A stretch of DNA of 64,000 nucleotides from the NCBI RefSeq assembly GCF_003268475.1, contig NZ_MCIF01000002.1, positions 288,570-352,569 of the forward strand, written 5' to 3'. How positions within the stretch are numbered: the stretch's first letter is position 1; the number at the start of each line of letters is the position of its first letter. Shown piece by piece: positions 7,429 through 15,802 of the stretch. This DNA is from Thermogemmatispora tikiterensis (lineage in GTDB: Bacteria > Chloroflexota > Ktedonobacteria > Ktedonobacterales > Ktedonobacteraceae). The position numbers were made by a program, and so were the translations under genes. Under the pieces are notes generated by a model. The model saw nothing but the letters and a program-made list of their open reading frames with translations, did not search any database and was not told where the DNA came from.

Positions 7429-8751
7429 ATGAAACAGCGATTTCTCATCATAGGAGCGGGCCAGGCAGGGGTCTCTGCAGCAGTGACTCTCAGACATGAG
7501 GGCTTCGATGGGGAGATCATGCTGATCGGGGCCGAATCTCATCTACCCTATGAACGACCACCTCTATCAAAAGATTATTTGCTCGGCCAAAAACCTATTG
7601 ATGATCTATTTATACACAATAGCAGGTTCTATGTTGAAAATCACATTCAAACACTGCTTGGGGTGAAAGCTGTACGAGTAAATCCCTACGAAAAGGTCGT
7701 GGAGCTGGCGCGAGCGAACTGCGTTCGACCCACGATTGCCTATGATAAATTGCTCATTGCCACCGGTGTGCGCAATCGGAAGCTGAGGGTCCCCGGGGCT
7801 ACACTTGAAGGGATCTACTACCTCCGCACCATAGAAGAGGCTGATGCTATCCGTCAAGCCTGCCGCAGCGGTCAGCGCGCAGTGCTGGTTGGTATGGGCT
7901 TCATTGGCTGCGAAGTAGCGGCATCGCTGCGCCAAAGCGGTATCGAGGTCGTAGCCATAGAAGCCTATAAGACCCCTTTGTACCGCGTCGTCGGTGAGAA
8001 AATAGGGAAAGTATTTGAAGAGATTCATCGCGAACATGGCGTGCGCTTTCTCTTTGAAGAGACAATTGTCGCTTTCGAGGCATCTCAGCGAGTGCAGTGT
8101 GTCGTCACCAGCAGTGGCCGGCGGATCGACTGTGACTTTGTCATTATCGGCGTGGGGGTTGAACCTGTCACAGAGCTGGTGGAAGGAAGCGAAGTACAGA
8201 TAGAAAACGGTATCGTTGTTAATCAATATTGCCAGACTCAGGTGCCAGACATCTACGCTGCCGGTGATGTCGCTAATCACTTCCACCCCGTGGTAGGTAA
8301 AAAGATGCGGGTGGAGCACTGGCAGAATGCCATCTCTCAGGGCAGAGCCGCTGCTCTAAACATGTTAGGCAGGCGGGAACCCTATCAGGAGGTCCACTGG
8401 TTCTGGTCTGACCAGTACAAGTATAATGTGCAGTACGCTGGCTTCCCCTGTGCCTGGGATCAGCTCGTGGTGCGAGGAAAGCTCAACGAGCACAAATTTA
8501 CTGCCTTCTATATGCAAGAAGGCAAGGTTATGGCAGTGATTAGTATCAACAGAGGAAAGGATATTTTGCGAACTATACCACTAATACGGGCGCAGATCCC
8601 CGTAGATCCGCTCAAGCTGCAAGACGAAGCCACAGATCTCCGCTCGCTGCAGCCGAGAGCTGTGCACTTGCGTCGCTCCCTTAATCACGGAGGCAGCTTC
8701 TCCGAGCTACCCTCGGCCTCTGAAACTGAGAAGGGACAGCTCCAGCCGTAG
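7429..8751 (+). CDS. FAD/NAD(P)H ferredoxin reductase (BphA4/rubredoxin-reductase type)
   Basis: Flavoprotein reductase of 440 residues that oxidises NAD(P)H and reduces a ferredoxin. The N-terminal FAD motif is IIGAGQAGVSAA, followed by LPYERPPLSKDYL, the conserved segment of the CamA/BphA4 family. The second nucleotide-binding site is LVGMGFIGCEVAASL, and the FAD-binding IYAAGDVA precedes a C-terminal reductase domain (VHWFWSDQYKYNVQYAG). Unlike Pseudomonas TmoF, it has no plant-type [2Fe-2S] domain. It is the only ferredoxin reductase in the window and so the likely donor for TmoC and perhaps also for the Rieske dioxygenase. It has its own 322-nt upstream gap and a GGAGG ribosome site. Confidence 0.9.
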   Translation: MKQRFLIIGAGQAGVSAAVTLRHEGFDGEIMLIGAESHLPYERPPLSKDYLLGQKPIDDLFIHNSRFYVENHIQTLLGVKAVRVNPYEKVVELARANCVRPTIAYDKLLIATGVRNRKLRVPGATLEGIYYLRTIEEADAIRQACRSGQRAVLVGMGFIGCEVAASLRQSGIEVVAIEAYKTPLYRVVGEKIGKVFEEIHREHGVRFLFEETIVAFEASQRVQCVVTSSGRRIDCDFVIIGVGVEPVTELVEGSEVQIENGIVVNQYCQTQVPDIYAAGDVANHFHPVVGKKMRVEHWQNAISQGRAAALNMLGRREPYQEVHWFWSDQYKYNVQYAGFPCAWDQLVVRGKLNEHKFTAFYMQEGKVMAVISINRGKDILRTIPLIRAQIPVDPLKLQDEATDLRSLQPRAVHLRRSLNHGGSFSELPSASETEKGQLQP

Positions 8752-8815
8752 GGCAGCAATTTCTAACACCTGATGTATGACGAGCACGGAGGATGCGAAG
8801 CGCAGTAACCAGGGA

Positions 8816-8851
8816 CGCCGCGGCTGCTCAGCCAGCTGAGCAGCCGCGGCG
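8816..8851 (+). terminator. 15-bp perfect GC-rich hairpin after the reductase gene
   Basis: CGCCGCGGCTGCTCA (8816-8830) pairs completely with 8837-8851 around the hexamer GCCAGC. It lies 65 nt after the reductase stop and has no U-tract. Confidence 0.65.
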
Positions 8852-9031
8852 TTGCAGAGCGGACCAGATCAGCTGGCTTGCTGAGCGCCCCGCTTGTAAG
8901 TAGCATGGAGCAGAGAGGGTGCCCCCCGAGATGCTTTCTTTCTGAGGAATCTCTCGCGATGAGAGGGGGCATAACGATCAGCGCTCCCCCCGAGCGATTC
9001 GCGGGCGAGAGGCGGGAACAAAGGGGACGCC

Positions 9032-9443
9032 GTGAGGTTCAGGGATTTCACTGTTCAGCTGTGCGATGGGCACCGCGTGGGCATTGCTGTGGTTGGGCGG
9101 GACGATGCCTTTCCCATCATATCTTGTCATGGCTCGGGCAGTTCACGCCTGGACGTGGGCCTGCTGGTCACCCAAGCGGAGCAGGCAGGGGTGAGACTGA
9201 TCGCCCTCGACCGACCTGGTGCGGTTGCTCCGACCCACAACCTGGCTATCGCCTGCTCGCCTGGCCTGATGATGTCATTGTAGTCGCTGATCACCAGAAC
9301 CTCAAGGGCTTGGCGGGGCAGGCTTCTCCGCTGGCAGCCCCTATGCCCTGGTCTGTGTCGCCAAAATCCCGCAGCGGCTTACTGTCTGCGGACTGATCAG
9401 CACGGTTGCCACCGGCGATGCAACGCGGGGTCAGTCTGGGTGA
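9032..9443 (+). pseudogene. decayed alpha/beta hydrolase
   Basis: Three reading frames each carry one consecutive piece of the same alpha/beta-hydrolase. First comes FTVQLCDGHRVGIAVVG with ISCHGSGSSRLDV and ALDRPG, from a GTG at 9032. Then, from about 9230 in another frame, CSDPQPGYRLLAWPDDVI and VADHQNL follow. From 9321 in the third frame, GFSAGSPYALVCVAKIPQR contains the nucleophile elbow GFSAG and ends at a TGA at 9441-9443. At least two frameshifts are needed to read through, and the catalytic acid and His are absent. The 3' end overlaps the end of the GntR gene. Confidence 0.85.
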
Positions 9444-10159
9444 CGAGTCTGTCTCGTGAGCTGCTGGGTGGCTGGTTTCGAGGAGGCTAGAGGCTCCGTG
9501 GGAGCGAAAAGCTCGGCAACACGCAGCACATGCTGCTCCATAAGTGTCCGTGCGCGGTGCGGATCATGAGCACAGAGCGCAGCAAAGATGGCCTTGTGTT
9601 CCCGCTGGGAGGCCTGGCGGCTTGTGAAGAGCTGTTTCGAGTAACCTGTATATTCGAGCGTATCCCAAAGCTGGTCGATCAAGTCTCTGATCACAGGCAG
9701 GCAGGCTGCCTGGTGGATGAGTCGGTGGAAATCGCGATTGAGTGCACCATAGGTGAGTGAGTCGGATGATTGTTCATCCATCTGCTCCAGGAGCGATTGA
9801 AGCTCGGCCAGCGTCCTCGGATCGATCTGTTGGGCCGCGCGAGCTGCGAGAACTCCCTCAAGGGCAGCTCTTGCAATCATACGCTGATATGTCTCTTCCG
9901 ATGGAGTGATTCGAACGAACACCCCAACCTGGGGGACGACAGAAAGGAAGCCTTCGCGCTCAAGGAGTGAGATCGCCTCCAGAACGGGAGTTCGGCTCAT
10001 TGCCAGTTCTGAGGCAATTGCGTTCACATCGAGGGCAACGCCGGGTTGAAGTTCACCTTCGAGGAGCAGCTGCTTAAGAAACTGATAGGCCCGATCGCGT
10101 TTCCGGCTACGGGAATTCACAGATTGTGGTTGTTCCTGTGGCTGGCGCATCCTCTGCAT
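9431..10159 (-). CDS. GntR-family transcriptional regulator, FCD (FadR-like) type
   Basis: The N-terminal winged helix (AYQFLKQLLLEGELQPG, LAMSRTPVLEAISLLEREGF) is the canonical GntR DNA-binding domain. The C-terminal helical FCD effector domain runs from about residue 95 to 225 (RAALEGVLAARAAQQ, NRDFHRLIHQAA, EHKAIFAALCAHDPHRARTLMEQH). The start chosen is the ATG 4 nt after GGAGG; a later ATG 9 nt downstream is an alternative. FCD regulators commonly control catabolic genes and bind palindromes centred on GTATAC-like cores. One such palindrome lies in front of the ring-hydroxylating dioxygenase, and an AT-rich related stretch lies just upstream of this gene. A role in controlling the aromatic genes is inferred. 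Confidence 0.9.
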   Translation of the reverse strand: MQRMRQPQEQPQSVNSRSRKRDRAYQFLKQLLLEGELQPGVALDVNAIASELAMSRTPVLEAISLLEREGFLSVVPQVGVFVRITPSEETYQRMIARAALEGVLAARAAQQIDPRTLAELQSLLEQMDEQSSDSLTYGALNRDFHRLIHQAACLPVIRDLIDQLWDTLEYTGYSKQLFTSRQASQREHKAIFAALCAHDPHRARTLMEQHVLRVAELFAPTEPLASSKPATQQLTRQTRHPD

Positions 10160-10177
10160 ACATCCTCCAGCTTTCGC

Positions 10178-10205
10178 GAGTATCATAAGCATTCTAGCAA
10201 ATGAG
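10178..10205 (-). promoter_or_regulatory. AT-rich candidate operator upstream of the GntR gene
   Basis: Read on the minus strand, this stretch contains TTGCTAGA, ATGCTTAT and GATACT in a row. These resemble the octamers ATGCTAGT and ATACTAAT found before the dioxygenase operon. It begins 19 nt upstream of the GntR start codon, a good position for autoregulation. The match is partial. Confidence 0.35.
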
Positions 10206-10307
10206 CAGAGCTGAGTTGTTGCCATCATAGGATGATTCGGGCAGGTGAGCAAAGACGGGCTGCAACCCGAACATTAGTATTTCTGCCAGGGCTAACCAAG
10301 AGCGACG

Positions 10308-10360
10308 AGGAACCCGCCCCGCCTCCGGGATAGAGGACCCGGGGTCAGCAGCGGGTTCCT
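10308..10360 (-). terminator. hairpin at the 3' end of the dioxygenase operon
   Basis: AGGAACCCGC (10308-10317) is complementary to 10351-10360, with further CCCCG/CGGGG pairing inside the 33-nt loop. It lies 114 nt past the stop of the meta-cleavage hydrolase gene and ahead of the GntR gene on the same strand. It has no U-tract. Confidence 0.5.
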
Positions 10361-10473
10361 GGTGTTGCCTCAGCTGCCGGAGACTGATGTGTTATTCCCC
10401 TCGAAGGGCCCAGCGCGCTGCACTCCTGAGCCGAGCGCTGGCGAACTATGAGCCAGTCTTGTGAGCGGTGCTA

Positions 10474-11355
10474 CTATGCCGGGCTGGCTTCTGTTCGTTC
10501 CGCCTCATGCCGGCGAGCTGCCGTCATGGGGTGTTGCAAGAAGGCCCGGATGTCAGCCTGCATAGCCTCCCAGCGTTCCAGCTGTATCCAATGTCCGCAA
10601 CGATCGTAAACCTTGAGTTCGGCAGCTTGCAGGTGCTGGAGGAGCCAGATACTGCTTTCGAGCGGCACGATGCGGTCAAAGCGTCCATGCAAAATCAGAA
10701 TCGGATGCCGGATTCGGCTGAGCAGGGCAGGAGGTAGTGGGGTTGGGCCGTCAACCATCATCGCCTCGTAGGCCTCCAGGGCCTCCGGCTGTGCTGCCAG
10801 AGCATAGCGGCGCTCCACGAGTTCATCCAGGTCAGGAATAGCCTCGTCCGAGTACAAGAAGGCCCGGAAGACCTGCTTGAGGCGTGCTGGCCGCAGATCC
10901 GTTGAGAAGGAGCGCATCAGGGCCAGTTCCGGCCCAGGTGTGAATGCCCCCCCAGCTGGGCCCATGAGCAGGGACGGGCCGAAGCGTTCTGGCACCTCGA
11001 TCAGCAGCTGCAGAGCCAAATACCCCCCCATCGAGTTACCGATGAGGTGCGCGTTATGAACCTGGAGAGCGTCGAGGAGTCCCAAGACCTGCTCAACACG
11101 CAGCCCCATCCAGGCTGTCCAACCGCGGGGCCAGGGGCGACGTGGAAGCGACGTTTCGCCGAACCCCACCAGGTCGGGCGCGATGACGTAAAAATCGCCG
11201 GCGAGATCGGGAAGAATACGCTCCCAATTGGCGGCAGCCGAGGCTCCCGGACCGGCCCCATGCAAGAGGACAAGGGCCGGGTTAGCCGGATCGCCCCCAA
11301 TCCAAGAGTGGGTTGTGATCGCGCCAGTCTGGATCCACTGCTCCTGAACCGGCAT
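10474..11355 (-). CDS. meta-cleavage product hydrolase (alpha/beta hydrolase, BphD/TodF/CumD type)
   Basis: C-C bond hydrolase that splits the 2-hydroxy-6-oxo-dienoate made by extradiol cleavage into 2-hydroxypenta-2,4-dienoate and an acid. The catalytic triad is visible: S108 in GNSMGGY, D227 in HGRFD, H255 in CGHW. The oxyanion-hole region LLHGAGPGASAAANW is the hallmark of the MCP-hydrolase family. At 293 residues it has the family length. It is the last gene of the minus-strand dioxygenase operon, 124 nt after the extradiol dioxygenase gene. Confidence 0.9.
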   Translation of the reverse strand: MPVQEQWIQTGAITTHSWIGGDPANPALVLLHGAGPGASAAANWERILPDLAGDFYVIAPDLVGFGETSLPRRPWPRGWTAWMGLRVEQVLGLLDALQVHNAHLIGNSMGGYLALQLLIEVPERFGPSLLMGPAGGAFTPGPELALMRSFSTDLRPARLKQVFRAFLYSDEAIPDLDELVERRYALAAQPEALEAYEAMMVDGPTPLPPALLSRIRHPILILHGRFDRIVPLESSIWLLQHLQAAELKVYDRCGHWIQLERWEAMQADIRAFLQHPMTAARRHEAERTEASPA

Positions 11356-11479
11356 ATTCTGGCTCTCCTTTCTTCCAGCTTCCAGCTGTATAGCGAATCA
11401 GATCAAAAGGCGGATGGTGAGCATCCCAACCGTGTTGTGTTTACTGCGCTCATCATCCCGGTCGTACACGCCGTTCCCC

Positions 11480-12466
11480 CTAAGCCGGAGTAGTGAGCGC
11501 CATAGACCCCATCTGATTGATCGGGCGCTGCTCACCCCACCAGATCAGTCCGTCGATGTAGTCCTCTTCGGTCCATTCAATAGACTGCCAGTCTGGATCG
11601 AAAATCAGATAGCTCCCGGAAAAGATTTCGAGTCGATGGCCACTGCCTGGATCGCGGACATAGGTAAAGAAAGCGCGAGAGATGCCGTGACGACCTGGAC
11701 CCAGGTCGATCTTAATATTGTGTTCCGCGAGGATATCATTCGCTCGCAGCACATCCTGCCAGCTATCGAGCCAGTAGGCAACATGGTGCAGGCGAGCGGG
11801 GACAGGATCAGCAGGAGGCTCGAAGACGACACCGAGGGCTACGTCATGAACCAGGGGTGTGACACTCATCCATGCATAGATGGTGCCCGGACCCTGGAGA
11901 CGGATATGTTCTCGCAGGCGGAAGCCGAGCATATCGAGATGGAACTGAATCCCCTGGCTGACGGTCTGATGGGTCGTCTGCAGGTTTACATGATCAATGC
12001 GAACGGGGGAGATCCCTTTCCGCCAGGCCTTGTGGGGCATGTTTTTCATAGTCGAGCGAGTCTCAGGTGGCGCCTGTGGCTTCTCTATGTCAAAGTAAAG
12101 CTCGTAGGTATGACCGGCATGCGGCACCTGGAAGCGCAGGGCACGTCCCTGGCCTAACTCATCACCTGGCCTGACAACCTGGCAGCTGATCCCCTGCTCT
12201 TCAAGAAGACGCTGATAGGCATCGACATCTTCAGATCGCTCGGTCCGCCAGGCGACATGATCGACACGCGCCTGTTCTCCTTTGCTCAGAACAAGGCTGT
12301 GGTGTTCCCACTCACCGTATGCTCTGAGGTAGACCTCGTTCTCGCTGCGAGCAATCTCCTCCAGTCCGACGATTTCGCTCCAGAACCAGAGCGACTTGTC
12401 AAGATCCGGCGTCACGAGATGGATGTGCCCCAGTTTCGCGATACCCTGGCGATGTGCGTAACTCAT
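11480..12466 (-). CDS. extradiol dioxygenase (catechol/3-substituted catechol 2,3-dioxygenase)
   Basis: Two-barrel type I extradiol dioxygenase of 328 residues. Likely Fe(II) ligands are H159 (RIDHVNL), H227 or H228 (LHHVAYWL) and E280 (HRLEIF), all in the C-terminal barrel as the family requires. The catalytic region GPGRHGISRAFFTYV is intact. It would cleave the catechol released by the cis-diol dehydrogenase encoded just upstream. It is paralogous to the truncated enzyme at the left edge of the window, so monooxygenase and dioxygenase routes may each have their own ring-cleavage enzyme. Confidence 0.92.
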   Translation of the reverse strand: MSYAHRQGIAKLGHIHLVTPDLDKSLWFWSEIVGLEEIARSENEVYLRAYGEWEHHSLVLSKGEQARVDHVAWRTERSEDVDAYQRLLEEQGISCQVVRPGDELGQGRALRFQVPHAGHTYELYFDIEKPQAPPETRSTMKNMPHKAWRKGISPVRIDHVNLQTTHQTVSQGIQFHLDMLGFRLREHIRLQGPGTIYAWMSVTPLVHDVALGVVFEPPADPVPARLHHVAYWLDSWQDVLRANDILAEHNIKIDLGPGRHGISRAFFTYVRDPGSGHRLEIFSGSYLIFDPDWQSIEWTEEDYIDGLIWWGEQRPINQMGSMALTTPA

Positions 12467-12515
12467 GCTTCCTCTCCTGGCTTATTAGCCTTTTTACACG
12501 TCAGCGGCCAGAAGG

Positions 12516-12534
12516 CCCCTGCTGGAGGCAGGGG
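12516..12534 (-). repeat. short GC hairpin inside the dioxygenase operon
   Basis: CCCCTGC and GCAGGGG pair around a 5-nt loop in the 133-nt gap between the diol dehydrogenase and the extradiol dioxygenase genes. It may act as an mRNA processing or stability element. The position argues against full termination. Confidence 0.4.
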
Positions 12535-12599
12535 AAGGAGACTTGACATGGCCCTGTCCGGTGGTGGCATGGGGCGGTGGTACAGTGAGGCTTCCCCGC

Positions 12600-13412
12600 T
12601 TACGTGAGGAGCCCCGCCAACCTGGCGATCCCCCGCACCCCAAGGCCTCCGTCCGAATTAATGACAGTTCCTGTCACCCCCCTTGACAGCTCCGGCGAGG
12701 CCAGATAGAGATAGGCCCCAGCATGATCTTCAGGATTGAGAACCAACTGCAGCGGGTTCCCCTGGCGCATCAAGTCCTCAATCCCGGGCGTCTCTCGGAG
12801 ACGTAGTCCTTCCTGGCCAAGCGAGCGGAGACCGCGTAAGTTGGTGAGCGTTCCCCCCGGCGCCACGCCATTTACTCGGACCCGCGGGGCCAGCTCGAAG
12901 GCCATTTCGATCACCAGCCCCCGCGTTGCCCACTTGGAGGCTATGTAGAGAGGGCCACCCCCGTTCGGGTAGAAGGACGAATTTGACAATGTGTAGATGA
13001 CGCTACCATTGCTCTCAACCAAAGCGTCCCAGGCTGCTTTGGTTGCAAGCATGTAGCTCTTCACATTGACATCCATGATCTCCTGAAAAGCTGCATCAAG
13101 CTGATCAGGTTCCAGTGTCTGGATTGATGCAAAATAATCCCATATGCCGACGCAGCAGACGAGGCAATCAAGCCGACCGTAGCGTTCGAGAGCCAGCGCT
13201 ACAGCGCTCTGATTTGCGCTCCAGGTGGTGGCGTCGCCGACCACCCCTGCCACCTGATCGCCGTGCGCCTGTTCCAGGTCAGAAATGCGTTCTGCCACCA
13301 CATCGAGAACGACGGCCCGGGCTCCCTCGTGGACAAAAGCATCGACGACGGCCCGTCCGATACCCGAGCCACCACCTGTAACGAGGGTGGTTCTTCCCTC
13401 AAGAAGGCCCAT
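12600..13412 (-). CDS. cis-2,3-dihydrodiol dehydrogenase (BphB/TodD-type SDR)
   Basis: Short-chain dehydrogenase that oxidises the cis-dihydrodiol from the Rieske dioxygenase to a catechol with NAD+. The cofactor motif is TGGGSGIGRA, and the catalytic set is S143, Y156 and K160 (YIASK). The segment FELAPRVRVNGVAPGGT is diagnostic of the BphB/TodD branch. Length is 270 residues from the ATG at 13412, which follows GGAGG at 6 nt; an in-frame upstream extension has no ribosome site. Its first 14 nt overlap the end of the preceding small gene. Confidence 0.93.
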   Translation of the reverse strand: MGLLEGRTTLVTGGGSGIGRAVVDAFVHEGARAVVLDVVAERISDLEQAHGDQVAGVVGDATTWSANQSAVALALERYGRLDCLVCCVGIWDYFASIQTLEPDQLDAAFQEIMDVNVKSYMLATKAAWDALVESNGSVIYTLSNSSFYPNGGGPLYIASKWATRGLVIEMAFELAPRVRVNGVAPGGTLTNLRGLRSLGQEGLRLRETPGIEDLMRQGNPLQLVLNPEDHAGAYLYLASPELSRGVTGTVINSDGGLGVRGIARLAGLLT

Positions 13413-13728
13413 GAGTATCCTCCAATCCATTACCCGCATGGCCCGTAGCTTGTGGGGCGCCCGGAGGGCCATAGGGGTGTTCGAGAAGCCGTGCGAACGT
13501 TTCAGGTGTTTGCCATGTCAGACTTTCCAGTTCTAGCGGATCCAGCCGAATTTCGAACCCGAGACGTGGGGAAATGATTTGGAGCCGGACCCCATTGCGG
13601 GTATAGACGCGGCGCACCAGGACAGACGCAAATTCGTTTCCGATCTCCGTTGGCGGGTCAGCGGTGAGAATATCGCGGTCCCCCCAGTCTGGAACGGGAG
13701 TAACTGCAGTAGGGCGATGGGCTGGCAT
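13399..13728 (-). CDS. small conserved protein of ring-hydroxylating dioxygenase operons
   Basis: A 109-residue protein with a compact beta-rich core (EFASVLVRRVYTRNGVRL, IRLDPLELESLTWQTPETFA) and a poorly conserved tail. I recall similar proteins beside aromatic dioxygenases in actinobacteria, sometimes labelled dihydrodiol dehydrogenase. It has no nucleotide-binding or catalytic SDR motif, so that label should not be transferred. The gene is tightly packed: 9 nt after the beta subunit and overlapping the dehydrogenase by 14 nt. It may be an accessory or assembly factor of the dioxygenase (inference). Confidence 0.75.
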   Translation of the reverse strand: MPAHRPTAVTPVPDWGDRDILTADPPTEIGNEFASVLVRRVYTRNGVRLQIISPRLGFEIRLDPLELESLTWQTPETFARLLEHPYGPPGAPQATGHAGNGLEDTHGPS

Positions 13729-13737
13729 GAGGACACC

Positions 13738-14247
13738 TCACAGGAAAATCGCCAGGTTGCGTGTCAGCACAATGGAATGGTCGAGGAGAACCCGCCGCCT
13801 GGCAAGGCGCAGAGAGCCTTCAACCCTGCGGAGCACGTCGTAGCGCTCGGCGCTGAGAATATCGTAGGTCGGGTCATCGCCACGTGTGCGATAGACGAGC
13901 ACATTGGAGCGTACGAGAAATTCATCCTGCTGCTCTCCAGGGGAGACGCGGATATTCGTGACGAAATGGCGCGTCCGCGAAGGAGGGTCTTCAGCCCAGG
14001 CGTACTCGGTCGCGAGGCGTTCGATGCGCTTGCGGAGCGACCACTGGTTCTCCAAGAAGTGGCCAGTTCCGTCAAGGATCCCCTCCCCCTGGGAGCGTTC
14101 ACGTGTTACCCGTTGCGGCAGTTCATACTGCACATCCTCGGAGAGCAGCGCGAGCCAATCGTGGTACTGCCTCGCGTCCAGGAGTTCAGCTTCACGGTAG
14201 AGAAACGCCTCGATCTCACGGTGGATAGGCTCCGTCACGGCAGTCAT
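13738..14247 (-). CDS. aromatic ring-hydroxylating dioxygenase beta subunit
   Basis: NTF2/SnoaL-fold beta subunit of a Rieske non-heme iron oxygenase, forming the alpha3beta3 hexamer. Family features are IEAFLYREAELLDARQYHDWLALLSEDVQYELP near the N-terminus, SRTRHFVTNIRV, and the closing RRVLLDHSIVLTRNLAIFL. The ATG at 14247 follows AAGGAGAG; an in-frame ATG 21 nt upstream is less well placed. It is separated by 62 nt from the alpha-subunit gene. Confidence 0.92.
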   Translation of the reverse strand: MTAVTEPIHREIEAFLYREAELLDARQYHDWLALLSEDVQYELPQRVTRERSQGEGILDGTGHFLENQWSLRKRIERLATEYAWAEDPPSRTRHFVTNIRVSPGEQQDEFLVRSNVLVYRTRGDDPTYDILSAERYDVLRRVEGSLRLARRRVLLDHSIVLTRNLAIFL

Positions 14248-14309
14248 AATGCTCTCCTTATCGCTCATTCTTCCGCGCTGCAGAGGGGAGTTCACTAGTG
14301 TACCGCTAC

Positions 14310-15629
14310 TTAGCGACTATTGGAACACATCCACTCGAAGTAGGTCGTCCAGAAGTGCCGCTGGGCATACTCCGTATAGTCTACCGGATAGGCCTGCCCG
14401 GGTCCTGGCCAATCGGTGAGCGGTTGCAGATGGTCCAGGCCCATGCGGTAATTTAGAGGGATCGTCCGGGCTAGTTGTCCTTTGGCCACCTTCGTGATAC
14501 TCGACCAGTTCTCGGTGTCATCCTGCTCGAGGGTACCAGAGGTTCCGAACTGGAGCACATAAGCCCGGTACGAGGCTTCTTTCCACTCCTCTGGGGCATC
14601 CCGCTCCACAAGGTACCAGCTCCAGATTTCCATCCGGTCTGGCCCCAGAGGTCGCCATACCCGGATAGTGAAGTAGGCTACTGGTGGTGTACCCGGCATA
14701 ATGCCCGGCGCGTTCAGGAAACTCAAATTAGGAAAGAGCGTAGAGTGACTTTGCCAAAGGTCGTGATCCATAATGGCATGGTGGGCAGGCGTGAGATTGG
14801 CGCGCATTGCTCCGATCAGATGCGGATAAAGTGCCGCATATGGCAGGTTGGGAACGTAGCCGCCAGCCCAGGGACCGACGATCGCCTGAGGGCCATCCTT
14901 GTGGAAATTGGCGTCGGGGACTGGCAAGATACCAACCTCGACCGTGCTCCGGTGAGTGAAGGCCGTGTGGTAGGCGTCGCCGATGAAGTTATCTGCTCCG
15001 AGTTTCCAGTTAGCGGGGAAAATCCAGCGATCGGGTGCACCGCGCACCTCTAAGCCAGCGGTGCTCTTCTTGAGGTAGAAGTCCAGATAGAAGGTCGCTT
15101 CTCCTAGATACTCTCGCAGCGGAACTGCTTCGGGGTCAAGGTTGACGAAGAGGAGCCCCTCATAGCTCTCCAGCCGCACGCTGATCAGCGGCCACTCCCC
15201 CCGCTGGAGTCCCTCGGTCCCATACACTTCCCGGTGGAAGGGTACTCCGATCAGCTCGCCCGTGTTCTTGTAGGTCCAGCCATGATACGGACAGCGGAAG
15301 AAAGCGGCGTTGCCCGCTTCTGCCCGACAGACCTGCATGCCTCGGTGGCGACACATGTTGTAGAGAGCCCGAATTTCACCGCTCTCCGTCCGTACGATGA
15401 TCAGTGGATCATCGGCCACGTAGCGCACGACGTAGTCACCCGGCCTGGGAATCTCCGACTCATGCGCGACAAAATGCCAGGCTCGGGCATAGATGCGCTC
15501 CTTTTCCAGTCGGAAGATCTCTGGATCGCTGAAGAGACCGGCAAGCAAATAGGCACGCTGCAGGAACTTCTCCTGGGCAGCTGCCAGATACTCTTCTGGT
15601 CCTTGCACTCGCTGCGCGGTTACTGTCAT
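14310..15629 (-). CDS. aromatic ring-hydroxylating dioxygenase alpha subunit (Rieske)
   Basis: Catalytic subunit of a toluene/biphenyl-type dioxygenase that adds both O2 atoms to the ring to give a cis-dihydrodiol. The Rieske cluster ligands are C93, H95, C113 and H116 in a CxH-x17-CxxH arrangement. The mononuclear iron site is in DNFIGDAYHTAFTH: the bridging Asp is D218 and the His ligands are H221 and H226. At 439 residues from the ATG at 15629 (after GGAGGTG) it has normal length. It is the first gene of the operon. No dedicated ferredoxin or reductase follows, so TmoC and the BphA4-like reductase may supply electrons. Confidence 0.94.
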   Translation of the reverse strand: MTVTAQRVQGPEEYLAAAQEKFLQRAYLLAGLFSDPEIFRLEKERIYARAWHFVAHESEIPRPGDYVVRYVADDPLIIVRTESGEIRALYNMCRHRGMQVCRAEAGNAAFFRCPYHGWTYKNTGELIGVPFHREVYGTEGLQRGEWPLISVRLESYEGLLFVNLDPEAVPLREYLGEATFYLDFYLKKSTAGLEVRGAPDRWIFPANWKLGADNFIGDAYHTAFTHRSTVEVGILPVPDANFHKDGPQAIVGPWAGGYVPNLPYAALYPHLIGAMRANLTPAHHAIMDHDLWQSHSTLFPNLSFLNAPGIMPGTPPVAYFTIRVWRPLGPDRMEIWSWYLVERDAPEEWKEASYRAYVLQFGTSGTLEQDDTENWSSITKVAKGQLARTIPLNYRMGLDHLQPLTDWPGPGQAYPVDYTEYAQRHFWTTYFEWMCSNSR

Positions 15630-15802
15630 GGCAGCACCTCCGGTTCCGAGCTTCATTGGAAGCCCTTAGCACTAAGGCGTTCCGTCTGCCGAGCGGCTGA
15701 CTCCAGCATCAGCGGCAAAGCTGGCGACAACGATCAGCAGCCGGCAGCTGGTGGGTCAGTCCCCATTCGCTCCCTTGGGGCCACAGGGCCACCTCTCTCA
15801 CA

